Shown: positions 12,459 through 27,176 of the stretch, one piece after another
Layout: each line of letters opens with the position of its first letter
Position numbering within the stretch: the stretch's first letter is position 1
NCBI RefSeq assembly: GCF_949628265.1
Contig: NC_088789.1
Span: forward strand, 21,321,883 to 21,385,882
Origin: Cloeon dipterum
Lineage: Eukaryota; Arthropoda; Insecta; Ephemeroptera; Baetidae
DNA length: 64,000 bases
Reading direction: 5' to 3'
Made by a program: the position numbers and the translations under genes
The notes under the pieces: model-generated
The model's input: only the letters and a program-made list of their open reading frames with translations
Told to the model about the DNA's origin: nothing
Database searches by the model: none

Positions 12459-15400
12459 GACCTTTACCTATCTTTTCCGCTCCCACTCTTGATAGTATAA
12501 ATTGTACCACTAAGAGGAACAATTTAGAATTATCAATGATGCAGTTTCAAGACAAAAATATACCCAAGTAACTGGAAAAGGGCTACAGAATCACTTTGAA
12601 ACGAATTAATAAAATGTGATGGTAAATTTGTTAAAAGAATCTAATCCAATATTTATCCTGTTCAAAATGCTTCGTCACGAACATAAAACCGCTGGTTATC
12701 GCTTTTTTAGCACATGTTGCAATAAGAGGAGCGCATTCATTTTCAGGTACAGGTGGCGTGTGGCCGTAAGAGGATTAAAGTGGCGTGCGGCAAGTGAAAC
12801 TATTTTTCACCGGCATGGACTTTTATGTTATGATCATCTGCTGGTGCGCTGCTCTTGGTCTCGGTCTCGCTGACTTGGTGCTCTGCCAAGCAATTTGGGA
12901 GTTGCGGCAATTTGCCTGACGGTAATTGCGTCGCTTCCTTATCCTATCTGGGTGGTGGAATTAATTACCACCCGCGCTTATCCGACACGTCGACCACGGC
13001 CCGGCTCACTTAATCAAGAAAGCAGCTCATCTCGCGCTGATTGCATTCCGACAAACTGGTGAGAAACAGTCATTCAATTCCTGTGTGTGTGTTTTGAATT
13101 TAAATTAACTTGACAAATTACTGTATGTGCGACTCTCAAAATTGATGACTGCATGTAGTAAAATTAGAAATTATTCGACGAAACGACGGGAGTTTTAAGT
13201 TTTTTGGCAAACACGATTGTTTATGTACACTTGACGATTTAAATGATTATTATTAAGCGTTCTAGGAATAATTGGCAACCAAAAACTATCGAAATGTCAC
13301 CATGCAACTGTCTGATCTTTTCCTAGAAGCTCCAAAACGTGAGAGCCTCAATATAGAACAAGGAATGATTCATAAAAATGGCAGTTTAAACTTAACTGCT
13401 ACTAAAAAGAGCTTGAAATGTCTGAAACATTCCCAGGTTTAACTGTCAAAATGTTGTTTTTCGATTAAAAAAATCCTGCACACAATGAAAATTTTCTTTA
13501 AAATGATGCAAAAATGTGAATTTGAACCCTTTAAAACAACACTAGTTGACTTTTAAAATAATAAATAGAAACTACGTGCTATCCTGCAGTTTAATTTCGA
13601 TTAAAAAACTTATTTTTAAATTAGAGTGAGCAAGAAAATTAAGTAATATTATGATCAGGTTTTCTGTTGAATTTTTAAAAATATTTCACTACCTGTCCAA
13701 TTTATATTCCTTTTTGGAAAAATTCTTGAATGCCCAATGCACTCCTCGCCATATTTTCCATTGCATTTAAAGGCTGCTTCCACTGTTAATTGCTTGAAAG
13801 GTAACACCGCTCTTTTCCATTAGTAAGACTTCGCTCGTAAATATAGAAAAATAGCATATCGGGTATAAGTTCCAGGAGCGGAAAGCAAGCAATGGAGAGA
13901 GTCTCACTCGCAGATAATTTTTCATTTAATCAATAAAAGTGGGGCAATAAATTTTTTGCTCGCTGTCACAAAGAAACAACACACTTCTCGGTATAAATCA
14001 CTCGCGAGAAATTCAGGCCTGTGCATTCTCCATCCTCTCCACACCAGCAGGAGTAGCAGAAGAGTTGTAAATTTTGGTTGCTTTGTAAATCATCCCGCAG
14101 GCATCAACAGCAGCAGCCGTGTTCTCCTTGTTCGCTGCACTCGTCCTTAAAAGGAGCTTCGCGTTCTTGGAGGTCGACAAAGATTCGAGTCTATAGCTGA
14201 AAATGTTTTCTTAAGACGATCTTCACAGGAAGCTAACTCCAAATAAATATTTTTATTTCAAAATTTGAAACTCTTAATAAATAAAATAATTCTCTTTTTT
14301 GGTAAATTCAAAACAATTTTGTTTATGATTTTTTTTTAATTATGATCAACCATAAACCAACTAAATTTAAGTTTGTCATCGGAAACCTCTCTTTGAGGTG
14401 CACAGGCCACCATTTCTTTCCTCTTCGGGACGTTTGTTCAACACGAGAACGCAAAATACACAATATACTTTCACAAGGAACGAGCGGCAAGCGGAAAAAA
14501 GAAGAAAATTCCCGTGGGAAAGACAAAAATATGCGAATACAAAATTTATACCCCAGCCCGAACGACGACCCACGAGATGTAGCCAAAGGGAGAGGGAAAA
14601 AAGAGAGGAAATTCGCCTGGACTCTCGCATGCCACATCTTCATTTTTCATATATTCAATGAAGAGTGAAAGAATGTTTGTATCACGATTCACATTCCCTT
14701 CTTAACAAGTTATACTTTTTCTTCCCGTTCGTTACAATTTTATCGCCGTGGCGATTTATTACTGCTTATTAATCGCTGCTGAGACTCTTGAACTAACTAC
14801 AAAGACGAAGCTCTCATCAGTCGTGTGATGTGTTTCACTCGACTCGCAGGGAATGCTTGCTCACGATAAGGCTGATAAGACACTCTGTTGTAGTTTAATT
14901 GGTTGCAAAATGGTGTTGCATTGAAGTTTTTGTTCCACGGAAGAAAAAACGAACAGCTTCACATGAAGAGTCTAAAAATTACCTGATTCGTATTCTTTAG
15001 GTGTATTTGAGTAAATCAGAGGAACAGAAATGAAATAGAGTTAACGTTATTAAATTCCAAATGAATGTATGAATAAATTTATTCAGGTTTTGGAATTTAA
15101 TATAAATTCATTCATATCAAATTCCAAAACCTTAATAAATCAGATGAAGTAAAAGTAAAAATTATTTAATATTAGAGCCGCAGATTATCGATCTACTTTA
15201 AATGTCGTATTGGAACTGGGACAACTTGTCCTTTCATTCGGAGAGTGTGCAGTTGGGAGTAAAAAGTGCAGTTGGGAAGCTGGGAGTGGCTGCATATTTC
15301 CATGTCGGGCTGGCACGGCTGATTTGCATGAAATCAAATTCCAGCTTGATGGATAGGCCTGGGAGCGAGGGCCGCCGCTGCGTCTTGCTCATCTCCTCGG

Positions 15401-18400
15401 CAGGAATTGAGAAGGAAATGCGGAGAGAAAGCGCTGCTGATTACATTTCGGGGCTGATGCGTGCGTGGAGAGAGCGTGCGTGATTGGCCGCTTCATTAGT
15501 TTATCTGCATCCGCAGGCTCCCCCTTGTGCGGCGGCGGCGGCGGCATCGGAGGCGGCTCTAGGTAAATAAAGCGCGCACGGGTCTCATCTGAATAAGTAA
15601 GTGGCCGGCCGACCCTTAATGTGATGACCCGCGATATTAAAAAGGCAGGCCCCGGCATCGAGTCTTGGCCAAACACACTCTCTCTTTTAATCAAGCCGCC
15701 GAAATTGACAATTTTATTATTGGAGACCCGCTTTCATCCCTCCCTCCGGCGGACTCGGCAAACAAGTCATAATAAATGCATTAAACGGCTGGAATTGGGG
15801 GCCAAACTTATTCGCACCCTTTTGTTTGACGACTCGCTGAGATTGGACCAGAAGAAGCGACGCCGATGAGTATTTAAATCATAGATGATATCACCCGTCT
15901 GAATTACAATTTCGGCTCTGCTCCCCCAACACTCAATCAGTCCGTTTCTGGCTCCGTGACGTACAACTTTTGATTAAACTCCGCTTGGTGTTTTACAAAT
16001 AGATATAGTGAAGTGATATGCTACACAGATTTTTATGCGAAACAGTCAGTCAATTTTAGAATGTTTCTTATTGTTAGAGAAATATAGTAAAAGCTGGGAG
16101 ATTTATCAGTACAGAATTTCAAAGCGTTATTTGTTTAAATTTCTTGAAGATTTTATTTTTCTTAAATTCTCTCCTCTAAAACATTGAGATGGAAACCCTT
16201 TCTAGTTCTAAGAAAGCACACCTACTAATTTTTTCTTAATTTCATCCTTCAAAGTTTGAATTTTAATGGGAAATTTTCCGGTATTCACGGTTTTTGAGAT
16301 TGGACGTTCAAATAAACATTATATTACTTTCTAAAAATAAATACTCTGAAAGAACTAATTTTTTGAATGGACAAATATAAATTTTTTGCACTAAAAACGA
16401 CTATAAATAGTCATGAGTACACGAACAAATATTTTTCTGCCTGGAAAACTTATCAACAACAACTTTGGGTTTAGAAATATAGAAATTCCACCTAATTTTG
16501 AATTTGAAACAACTTTATCCCACGAGAATTTTTTTATTTTTTGGCAAAAAACCACACCAGTTTCCCTGTTTTATTCTTTTTGACTCTGCGGATTTTCTAA
16601 TTGAAAGTAAAAAAAGCAAATTAAGCAAACACCAGATGTTTGAAGGTAAATTAAAGCAAATTGCCTTTCCCGTTCCTTTTGGTTTCAAGGCCGAATATGT
16701 GAGAGCAGAGTTTTTTGAAGAAATATTTTGCGGCAATCTCGGCCGCGTGCGGCTCCTCAGTGGAGGCAAAGGAAATCATAAAAGCGACGTCGTCGTGCGC
16801 CTTTACAGTGGAAATAAGGCGCACACATTAGGAAGCAGGTCATAAAGCATTGCGTAGGGCCCGCGCTAAAAATAACAAGAAAGCTGTAAAGTCTGCGTAA
16901 AGGAACGGACGCTTGCTCCGCGTTTGAATCACACGCTTCACAAAAGCGCGAACATCAATATTTCGGCTAGGGATGACACAATTTGTTTGCTCTCCATCTC
17001 GAAATCCTGATTAAAGGCAATATGAAGAGAAAGTTCTTGATTTTTGTGCGCCAATGCTTGCCTCCAAAACGATCATTTACGACTAAAAAACTCCGATTTG
17101 AGAAGATAAATAGCATTTTTTAACAATCGAATTTTCAAACGGAAAAACAGCAAAAAAGAAATACATTTTCATTTAGAAATATTTTAAATTGCTTTCATGA
17201 TTGTGATTTTTTCTACTCGCCTTGCTGAATGCATTGGTGAGTTTCAGTAATTTTTGAAAATAAGAAAACCTGGACCATCTGCCATTTATCGCTTACAACA
17301 TGTCAATTTGCAAACAATTTTTTAGAGGTGTTAGCTTAAACTGAAAGTAAGATCTCTCTGCTGGTAGGTTTTTTTTAAATTTAATTTCTTCCTCTTTTCA
17401 CACCACTTTGAATAAGTTTTTAATAAGAGGGCATCAACGTTATCGGCCTAATTAATTCGGCTGTTGGCAGGAAATGATAATAAAAAAATTCAATTAGCCG
17501 AGCGGAGGAGTGCGCGAGGAGGCCGGAACGACTCCCACGACGCCCATGATTTCACTTTTTCTTTTGTGCCGCTGCAGCTACTTTTTCCGCCAGCTTTTTT
17601 CTCCAGCAGCACTGGGCGAGAATAAGTAAAGCTGTCAACAGTTGCCTCTTCCTTTTTTTTCCCAGGCAGGCAATCTGAAGTGAAGAAGCATGTCTCGGGA
17701 GTGTTGCAATCTCTTACTTTCAACACGAGTCGCCTCAGGTCGGCCTCGCAGCCACCCCACGAAGCCTCGGCTGCCAACCGCCTCCTGTGGCTCTCTCCCG
17801 GCCCTCCAGACACCGATGCATATTTCTGGCTGGCGAGCGAGTGCCGCTGCCGCCCGCGCCAAAGTGGAATTCTCTTTGCGGCACGAATTTTTGCGCCAAA
17901 GTGCTGCATAATTTAAATCGGCCTCCCGCCGGCACTAGCAGAACAGCAATTTTTTGTAGCTTGCGTTTTAAATATTTTAAATGTTTAATACAATTAATTG
18001 ACAATAATTATTTCTGGCCACTGTGTGTTATAATATTATAATACATTTGTTTTTAAGATGGTTTCATGGACATGGGTGAAATTATACTATTTTTCTGGTA
18101 ACAATAAATATCAGGAAGAAAAAAGTCAATAATTAGAATTATTTAAATTTATAAAAAATTCTCTAGATTAATTAGAAAGAAAAAAATTATTATTAATCAG
18201 CAGATCATATAAAACAAGTTGTATAGCTTCATCAAAATAATATAGAACATTTTTTCTCCAATTAAATTATTACAGGGACAGTTTTATCCAATAAACAGAT
18301 TTTGTAAAAGGTTGTTGAAAGACTGGTTTTCAGTCAATTTTGTGATGGTGAAAAATTGCTTCGTATTTTATGATTCGTGCTCATTTATTTAAACTGAACT

Positions 18401-20685
18401 TTAATACAGAAAAAAACAAATGGGCAGCCCTCACAAGGATTATTCTGATTTTTCTATGCATAAAAATATCCTGATTCAATTAAACGTCAGCAAGAAGAAA
18501 AAAGCTTCAGGAGGGCAATGGACTATGCTTGAAATCTGTTGGTTAGAACGAGAGGAGTGGTGCGGTGTTGAATTTTTTACCGTTGCCGACCTCGATTGTC
18601 GCCGCGCCGTCTCTCTGGTTTTTTTGCGGCGCAGCACCTGCTGAGCGGCGGCTCATTTCCGCCATCAATAAGCAGCAGGCGGAAAAATAAAAACAGCCAG
18701 CCATTTTCAACGTCGGTTCTCGGTTTTTGCCGCGCCCTGGAAATGTCCTCCTGCTGCAGAATCGCTTCGCTCTTTTTGTATGCGCGATAATACCTGGTCA
18801 TCCCCGTTTTCGAGCCGTACGAACGCGAATTTTTATTCGACCGAAATCGGATGAAAATCCTCGGCGCCGCAGCGTTTCTCGCCCGCGAGCGGCATTATTT
18901 TTCGCAACATTTGCTGCAAATGCGTCTCTCACTTGAATGGGTCTGCCGCTGTTTTTCATCTGCGAGCATTATGCGCTGTCTGTCTGTCTGCTTCTGTGTG
19001 TTTCCATGTTTGCAGACGTGTGGATGTAGTGAAAACAAAATTGCAAGTACCCAAATGACACAAAGACAAAGCAGCCCTTTGCGAGAAGGAGCATAGCGAC
19101 GAAATAAAAACAACAACGCGAGAGCATTGTGCCTCCCTTTCTTTCCCTCTGCGTGCGTGCGTTATTATTTCAAAATTTGTCCCGCAGCTTTAAAAAGCAG
19201 TGAAATCCGGCCCGTCATTTGTAGCGGCACAATGAACAATCTCGCCCGCACAGCCAGACTCTTTGTTATTTTTTTTTTCGAGCCCACCGCACTGATGAGA
19301 TCTTTTTCTCTTTCTCTAACCTGGACTGAATTTCCAGTTTAACGACAAAATCTGTCCAGTATCATTCCTTCAACCCCCGTTTCTAGGATTAGAATTTTAA
19401 GACGATCGATTAGTGCGCCTGATTTCTCATTGGACGCCAACTGAGCGCAAATCTTGCAACTTAAAGACTCGTGCCACAGAAAATACTAAAAAAACCACCA
19501 ATAATCGTCTCAATTGCTTGCAAAGCAAAGTTAACACCTTTAAGCTTTGTCTATATTTGCGGTGCATTCCTTGCAATTTTACCAAATTAAATTCTTTTTA
19601 CCAATTAAATTTTTTGAGCCTGTTTGTTTGAGAAAATGAGGAAAGTAAACACATACGCGGGTAATTTCATTAAATTTTTGTATTATAATTAAATATAATT
19701 ATTACATTACATTATGTTTATAAATTTGATTTGAGAAAAAAAATGTTAGATAATTGCCTTCAATGTTAAACCATTAAAAAACTAGGTCAAAAATGTTCAA
19801 TCCTTTCCGTACCAATGTCATTTTCCCAATTAAAAACCCGCGTTCAAAGCGTACGAAAGTCCTTTCAGCACGTCATATATTCGCGGGCAATTGCAGCATT
19901 TCACGTGAACGAAATGCATGACCAGCCCTCGTACGAGTTTGTAAGGGCGTCCGTCCGGCGTATGTGTGCAACAGCATGCGGCACGTTTCTGAATAATTTC
20001 AATAAGGCCGTCGCTCCATCAGCACATATAGAGGTAGCCGCACGGACTCGGTCGGTCTTTTCAATTACAAAGTGCAGCTACACCCAACTCAGGCCTCGCG
20101 TACGTAAAGCACTTTCAAATTAATTACTGTCCTGAGGTGCCGTTTTCCGCTGAATCCACAGACCGACCTGCTAACTGATTTAGATGAAACGGCCGGCGCA
20201 AAAAGAGAGCTGCAGACTTGCCGGATTTATGCAAGCGTGACGGACGGCGAATATTTTCAATTCCTCTCTTTGTGAACTATGCCGCGCGTCGTGTGCACGT
20301 CTACTTCAAGTGTTTTAATGCTACAGCTCACCCAAATGAACTTGTTAGCGCGTCTCAGTCAGTTCTGAATCCTGAATAAGGAATGTGAGCATTTCAAACG
20401 CATATGAGTTACGTCAAGAGGTGAATGCAAATGTTCCTATGTTCGAAATTAAATTCCAACGTCAATCCGAATCCAAATAATATTACAAGAATTATTCGAC
20501 TGTAAAAATTTGAATAATCATCAGAAAAAATTGACATTATTATTTACAGAAGTCGTGCTTTATAGACCAACAATAAAGAACATTTTTGTATTGTTGGCTT
20601 TGATCAGTAGTGGTAGTGTTTCTCTGAGTCTATTGTTTGCGGAAACTTTACAGTTTACAATAGAGAAATCACGATTGAGTATCAG
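12459..20685. other. gene-free stretch with GC-balanced islands
   Basis: I recognise no gene in this 8 kb. Islands of even composition occur at about 12,700-13,060, 14,360-14,860, 15,190-15,990, 17,480-17,940, 18,500-19,400 and 19,810-20,400, between AT-rich runs. Frames up to 139 codons (17,490-17,909, minus) overlap open frames on the opposite strand and lack splice or family support. A nested palindrome lies at 15,085-15,132. Confidence 0.5.
15085..15132. repeat. hairpin-forming inverted repeat
   Basis: AGGTTTTGGAATTT (15,085-15,098) is followed after 20 bases by its perfect reverse complement (15,119-15,132). Flanking copies of AAATTCCAAATGAATG-like sequence around 15,052 make a nested, partly overlapping palindrome. 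No product or transposon ends are evident. Confidence 0.75.
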
Positions 20686-21134
20686 TTAAAGTGGAATGAT
20701 ACTGGGCAACAATTGAAAATTATTTAAATTGTTGGATGCCTTAAACAATTGACCGATAAACAATTCGTTCAACAATTTGCAATAATAAAAAAATGACCTT
20801 TCTACAATAAAAATTCAAATTGTGACAATTTTCTCCAAAATTTACAGTGCTCGAACATATTTTCTTGGCATATTCCGATTCCTCTCGTCGAGATCTGTCC
20901 AACGGTGTATGCGACTTATTGGGGAAACTCTTGGTTTTGAAATTAAATCGGATTTCAAATAAGGAGACAGCCATTGCCATTTGAAAAGCACGGTAACTTT
21001 CCAGCCAATTTTCTCAAAAAATTACAATGCTTCTTATTGTTAGGTCAATTTAGGCTTTAACTGGATCCTAAGGGATGAGTTAATGCAATGGCAACAAGCA
21101 TTTTCCAGGCTTTTGCAGTATCATTCCTCTTTAA
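20686..21134 (+). mobile_element. MITE family A, copy 2 (TTAA-flanked)
   Basis: This 449-bp copy has the same ends as copy 1 (TTAAAGTGGAATGATACTG ... CAGTATCATTCCTCTTTAA), the same orientation and high identity throughout. Differences are scattered substitutions and small indels, including a short insertion near 21,035. TTAA is present at both edges, supporting a TTAA target site. Confidence 0.88.
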
Positions 21135-21801
21135 AAGTATTTTTCTGTTTTTTTTTTCAATTTCTACCGTCATGGTCAGTCCAACAATGCACAGTTTGAC
21201 ACTTGACGTCTCCGTGCAGAAAATTTAGATTTTTAATGCTCGGTCGAGCAGAGCAGGTGGTTGAATTAAATATCCACATAATGCGTGCATGCTCGTAGCT
21301 TGAATGAGACATAAACGAGTACACTTGACATTTTCATCCGCTATTTTAACGAACCACGTCAACTTTAGTGCACTTGACAATAAAATTACAATAAAATTTT
21401 GCTCATAATGGTACCTTTTATGCGGTTGCTCACTCGGCACTTTTAATGGTTGCTTTCATTTCTATGAAACGCACGCTTCAACTCTCCGCGATTACACAGT
21501 TGGCGGTCACGCTGCCCCTTTGATACAAATTAATTCTGCAGGGAAATTCGAACCGCAAACAGAACAGTGCTGCAGCCTTGTATGACCTATTTTTAATTGT
21601 TGTTTTCGAATCTCTGGCTAACCTCCTGCTGCATGTGTAACTATGCAACCTGCTCGTCCGCAATGAGAAGCGACGTGCATAACCACCATTTGGACGGATT
21701 CCTCTCTCTCTGATGAGCGTTTTACATATTGTTAGCAGTTCCGTGGCTGATAGGGTTTGTGGTTAGTCCATCTGGTTTTTTCCCCACAGAAATCTCTATT
21801 T
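21135..21801. other. gene-free stretch
   Basis: No gene is supported in this interval between the intact MITE copy and its diverged relative. Composition is mixed and the open frames are short. Confidence 0.5.
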
Positions 21802-22180
21802 GAAGAGGCTTGATATGACAAACCTTGTTGCCAATGCATGAGCTAACTAATCCTTGAGGGTTCAGTGGAAGCTGCGGTAGCAGACATAATTTGCCGCTTT
21901 AAAATTTTGAGAAAATTGAAAGCAAAATTTGGTAAGGAGAATTTCTACATACTTGAAATTAGATTATATTTCACTACAAAAGAGCTTCCCCGAACGATGT
22001 CCTATACTGTTGGATAGATCTCGATGAGAGGACTCGAAATATGCCAAGGAAATACATGGTCAAGCGTTGCACGTTTTTTTAGAAAATTGGCAAGATTTTA
22101 ACTGTTGCAAGGCCCTCTGAAGAATGAATTTTTAAAACGTCTAATCTGACAAACTGCATATTATAATCGATCGAGAAATT
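21802..22180 (-). mobile_element. diverged, inverted relic of MITE family A
   Basis: Read on the minus strand, this region matches family A in order. It has a GAGGCTTGATATGAC end (cf. GAGGAATGATACTG), TTGTTGCCAATGCATGAGCT and a TCCTTGAGGG block. It then has the core AGATCTCGATGAGAGGA followed by ATATGCCAAG.AAATA and AAAATTGGCAAGATTTTA. Divergence is much higher than among the three good copies, so it is an older insertion or another subfamily. The far end is poorly defined. Confidence 0.7.
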
Positions 22181-25100
22181 CCGAAAAAATTATTAATAAC
22201 ATAGAAAAAAATTATGTTTCATATTCTATTGTCTCGTGGAAAAGTCACTTACACTGTTTTAATTCTTTCAAAAACTTTAATGAAAATGAGAGGCTATTTT
22301 TGAAAAAAAAAACTGTTTTAATGTTTACGTTTCACTCTTTTCCTTCGAATTTTAATGTAATAAAACAAATTTGTTTCAAATTTACTAATGGATCAGTTTT
22401 TGGAAGTGAAAAATTGAGGGTTTTAATTTAATTGACATCACTCGAAATGGTCTTCGTGCAGTTATAATATATGTTTCCAGAGAAAAATGATCCGCTCCCT
22501 AATGGGCCTGGCACTGACGGTTAGAGACCATTCGACCATAAAGTCCCGACACGCAAATACTTGTGCAAAAAATTTCCGGCCAAAACGGCAAAAGTAATTA
22601 AGGCTGGTGCGCCTTATTTACGGCGTGCATGCTCTCGGGCAGTGCCATAAATTAATTTCGCTTATCACCAGCGCGGATCGCTTGGTAAATAAATAAATGC
22701 CCGCCATACACACACACACACACACACACACGGTGGCGGCTGCTCCGATGATATTTATAGTAATTGCATAATGGAGAGGCGGCAATTCAAATCGTATGAT
22801 GCTTTTTATGGGTGCGGCCCGGCATTGCTTTTACAGCCGGCCAGTCACTCATTCGCTGGCTGCAGTTTAATCCCCTTTGAATGCTCCACTTTTGTGCATG
22901 TACCGCCGTTGCCGCCGACATCGGCCATTTCGACGACTGCGCTCGAATAAAGCAGTTAATGTGCTGCGGCCGCTGGCTCCGATTCACAAAGTCGCCTAAT
23001 CAATAGCACCGTTGATTGGTAATTGCTCTCGCCTCTCTGAGCTGCTGCTGCTGCTGCTGGTCGAGTCTGTTTGTTCTCGTGGTTTAGCGCACCAAGGATT
23101 TAGCTCAAAATGCATAAAAGGGATCGCTGCGTACATAGTGGATTGCGCTGCTTGCAGCCAAACCTCTCAACTCGTGAAAATGTTGTGTATATTTTGCTAG
23201 CACAAAAAAAATTTAGTTCCTTTTCTTTTCTTTTTGGTTTGGAGAGTGAAAAAGAATCCAAGTTAGGAAAGAAAATAATTTATATTCTAACAAAACAAAA
23301 ACACTTTTAGGATGCCATATTAGTCAGAAGAGGATTTTTCAACTGGCGTGATGTAAACCAAGATCAGTAGTCAAAACATTTCGATTATTTATAATTGTAG
23401 TGACAATTCGGAGTTTAATAAAAATATATTTTGAATCAATTTAAAGATAAATATTTGTTCAATGTGGTTTGTTGACATTGTTTTTTGAGTCTAATTCCTT
23501 TAAGAGCCATTCTGATGTATCAAATAAATTAAAATTTCCACTTCTGTAACTTTTTAACAATTTTAGTGAAGAGCAAAACTGCCGCTTTTTGTTAAAAAAT
23601 ATCAATTTTTATTCTACTCATTTAAATTTTCGAATGGAAATTTTCTTATAAATTTTTGTTTCCTAAATATTTGGAAAAATTAATTTAGAATTTTTTCTCA
23701 TCGATGAAACCTAGCTTAAGCAACCTGGAAGTAAGCTTTAATTTTTAAGTAGCACAGTCAAAATTGAAATTCCATTTCTATATTTTAAATTTGAAATAAA
23801 AACATAATTTTAAATGTTCTAGTGTTTACGGAAAATGCTGCACGTGTCTATAGACCGATCGGCACTTTTTCATAGATGAATATTGATACACCTGCCAACG
23901 GAACACGACATAAAGTGTTTCCCAAGCGGATACAGGTTGCACGCATTGCGCGCTGAATTCTTTTCATCGGCGCAGGTTCAAAGCTGGAAAAATTCTCGTG
24001 TATTCAAATTGAGTAATATTTCGGCTCGCACATCAAAGGACGACGGGCGGGGGATTTGGAATTGAAATTATATTCCTCTCTGGTACACTTCATATATATT
24101 AGCACAGCGCAGCGGCGAGAGAACCTTACAGACCAAAGAGTGTGCATAATATGTAAAGTGGAAGCGGCGGGCGAATTTGAAATTCAATCGTTACGTTTCC
24201 AATGGCAACTATGCCACCGAACAAATTGATGGATAGCTTCGCTTTTTATTCGAGAAATGATCGCTCTTCTTTGCATTAGAATACCGACGGCGGCCAAATT
24301 GAAAAGTCAATATTGTTAGCTGAAAGTCACTCACATTTAGGATTCAGTCAGACTCTCCCACAGGAGTCGCAAAACTTCGTAAGTTCGTAATGATTCAATT
24401 TGTTTAATTTTGCTCCTCTTGACTGGAGCTAGTGATCAAAATATTTTTAGTAAAATTGACAACAATGCGACAAACAAGGAAAATAAAAATCATACATATG
24501 TAATACTTCTATAAATGTTTCATAAGGAAGAGATTTAAAAATAGCTTTTTTTATTTAATTGTATTCACCCCACACGGTTTCTTTTCCATAACTTCAGATA
24601 ACTTAAGAAATTAAAACCTGGAAAACCTTAAACTACATGACCGAATTATTAAAAATAACTCTTTAAATTACTGAGGAACAATAAATCTCTTTTCCAATTT
24701 TTCCATAAAGACGAGATCAAGAAACAACGATGCATTGTCTTTTCTCAAGGTTCAACAATTTGGCCTTTCTTGAATTTTTTCCCAATGTTTCATAATATTT
24801 TGGTAATTTTGAGTATGCACAGGGTGACAACTGCTCTCGTTAGTTCAACTTTAACCCACCTTATAAAGCAAGCCTGCTCATTCACGACGAGAATATTAAT
24901 CCGTTCTTGCGAAAAACCCCCCATTGTCAGAGCCCGCTCAAATTTTCACCAGCATTGCGTCGAAAACAGGCCGCTTTCCGCGCTATAACCAAATTAAAAA
25001 GCTGCGCTGGAAATTTAGTGCCGGGAATTTTTCGCACGCTGAGCCGCTAATTTCGGGCCTGGCAATTTTATTATTTTTATAACGCGCAGCCCGTTATTTG

Positions 25101-27176
25101 CATGTCCTAGCACAAAGCTAACGAAATTAAAACTGGAAATGAAATACGGAGCCATTATCAAATGAGGTCGGAAGACGACGCGCGGTGGCCCAGCAGCATC
25201 AAAAGTGAGTCTTTTTCTCGGCCCACCGCACGGCACACGCGCTGGCAGATAGCAGAGACCGGTAATAAGAAGTTATGGTTTGGCCATTTTAATGAGCCAC
25301 TAAAAGCAGCGACACAAGCAGCTTTTGGACAGTAAAAAGGAATGAATCCTCTCGGCTGCTGCTGCCGCCGCCGAGGTGTGCGGCTAATGCGGTTGCAGAC
25401 TGTAAACAGAGGCAGTAAACGCGTCCAGATGCTTTCCAATTTATTTTTTGGCCTGCACCAATTAAAATAAATCACGAAAAGCACGGAAATTTCTTGTCAT
25501 TCTCAGCGTGAATGAAAAAAAATTATTTATAAATAAGGGATAGTCATTATGAGACACAGAGAATTGAGTGAACTGCCGCTGACCTACACAGAGGCGCGTT
25601 CTACTACATAGCTATTTTTTTAGGGCTGTGAAATTTGTACTATTTTACTGGAAAATTTTTTTTGGTTTAAAATGAGTCGATTGTAGACGTCATCTAAGCC
25701 ATTTTGAACTATTTTTACCCATCTTTGGCATTTTTCCAGGGAAAAACTGTAATATTCCTCATTTTATTTTAAAGGAATCAGTTTTTAAGAATATTATTCG
25801 GTCCAGGACAGTATTTTAGATATTTCTGTGACAGGTAAAGCACTGACCATCTAATATTGATTATTTTGTCCCAGTTAAAAAAATGAAAATGTTTTGGACT
25901 CTTTTTCTTTCACCAAATAACCAAAATGGAGCAGATGGAAAACATTTTCTAAAAATATCCTGGAATATTATGAAAAGCATATTTTGTCAAAAAATTTAAC
26001 TAACGTTTTTAATCATCATATTATTTAGATTATTATTGATTTTGTAAGCATCCTTTGGGCAAGGGCTGCGGATTTTTAATATTTCAATTGATTCTCAATA
26101 GAAGCCATTTTATTATTAAAAATGCAACTCAGTGTTTGCGATTCTTGTTTAAAGGGATTAAATATCTTATTATCTTCCAATGAAATAGATTTTTTTCTGC
26201 TAAAAATAGTATTTCTGACTAAAACAGACCAAACATAATGTGATGGGAAACCTCTTCAGCAAAAAATACTTGAAATCAGCAATAGAATTAAAAAAATTGG
26301 TAGACGACGGACTCATTCAATGGATTCATACTTTTTTGGAGCTTTGGCTTATATTTAACGATTCGAAGTATGGTTCAGATGGCTTCAGGCTGTACCCCTA
26401 GTGCGTTTAATAAATCTTTTGTCTAAATAACGGATTCACCAATTACTCAGATTCCTGTTTACGGAACAACAAGGCGCGTTCTGGCAGCGTCGGAGGTTCA
26501 TCATCATCATCACGCTAAAAAATTCATGAAGCGCGCAAGTTTGAGCCGCTGAACCATAAACGGCGGAGGAGAAGAATTATCAAGAGACTGTCAAAGTTTC
26601 ATCTGAATAGCTCGATAATAACCGCGTGCATGTCTAGCTCTTTCTCTCTCAAAGGAGTGTCCCGTTTCGCTAGTCGTAAAATCATCACGCTCTTATTTTA
26701 TTACTGCAAAAATGAGAGCTGGCGAAGTTTTGCATCGCGCAGGCGGCCGACGGGTTTTGTTTCAAATTGCCGAGCACTTCCTCTGGAACGAGCTGCCATA
26801 TTACACGCGGCGTCATCGCGACTGGCGCCTCGGATATAAAATACTTTCCACTGCTCGATGTATGTGTGTGTATAATATTATCACTCTCTATAGAATAGAA
26901 CAGGGCGTGTAGTACATATATCGTGGAACAGACGAAATTGCAGCCATCATCGGGTTGCTGATTCTAAGCATTTCCTGTTGCAGCAAGCGAATAAACGCCT
27001 TTGTCATAGAGGAAAAACGAAAGACCTCGAAAAATTACGGGCTGTATCATTTTATTTTTTCTAACGGAAATTATGACATTTGATTCGTTAGCAGAAACCA
27101 TATTATAAACTATAGCGATTTTTACAAATCGTGATTAATAAAATAAACGAATATGGAAATTTGAAAATTTAGTTTG
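22181..27176. other. gene-free stretch
   Basis: No gene is supported. Balanced islands lie at about 22,480-23,190, 23,840-24,380, 24,770-25,480 and 26,460-27,010. A 24-bp AC microsatellite is at 22,708-22,731 and a short CTG run at about 23,041-23,060. The remaining sequence is AT-rich with stops in all frames. Confidence 0.5.
22708..22731. repeat. (AC)n microsatellite
   Basis: Twelve uninterrupted AC units sit at the edge of a GC-balanced island. Confidence 0.95.
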
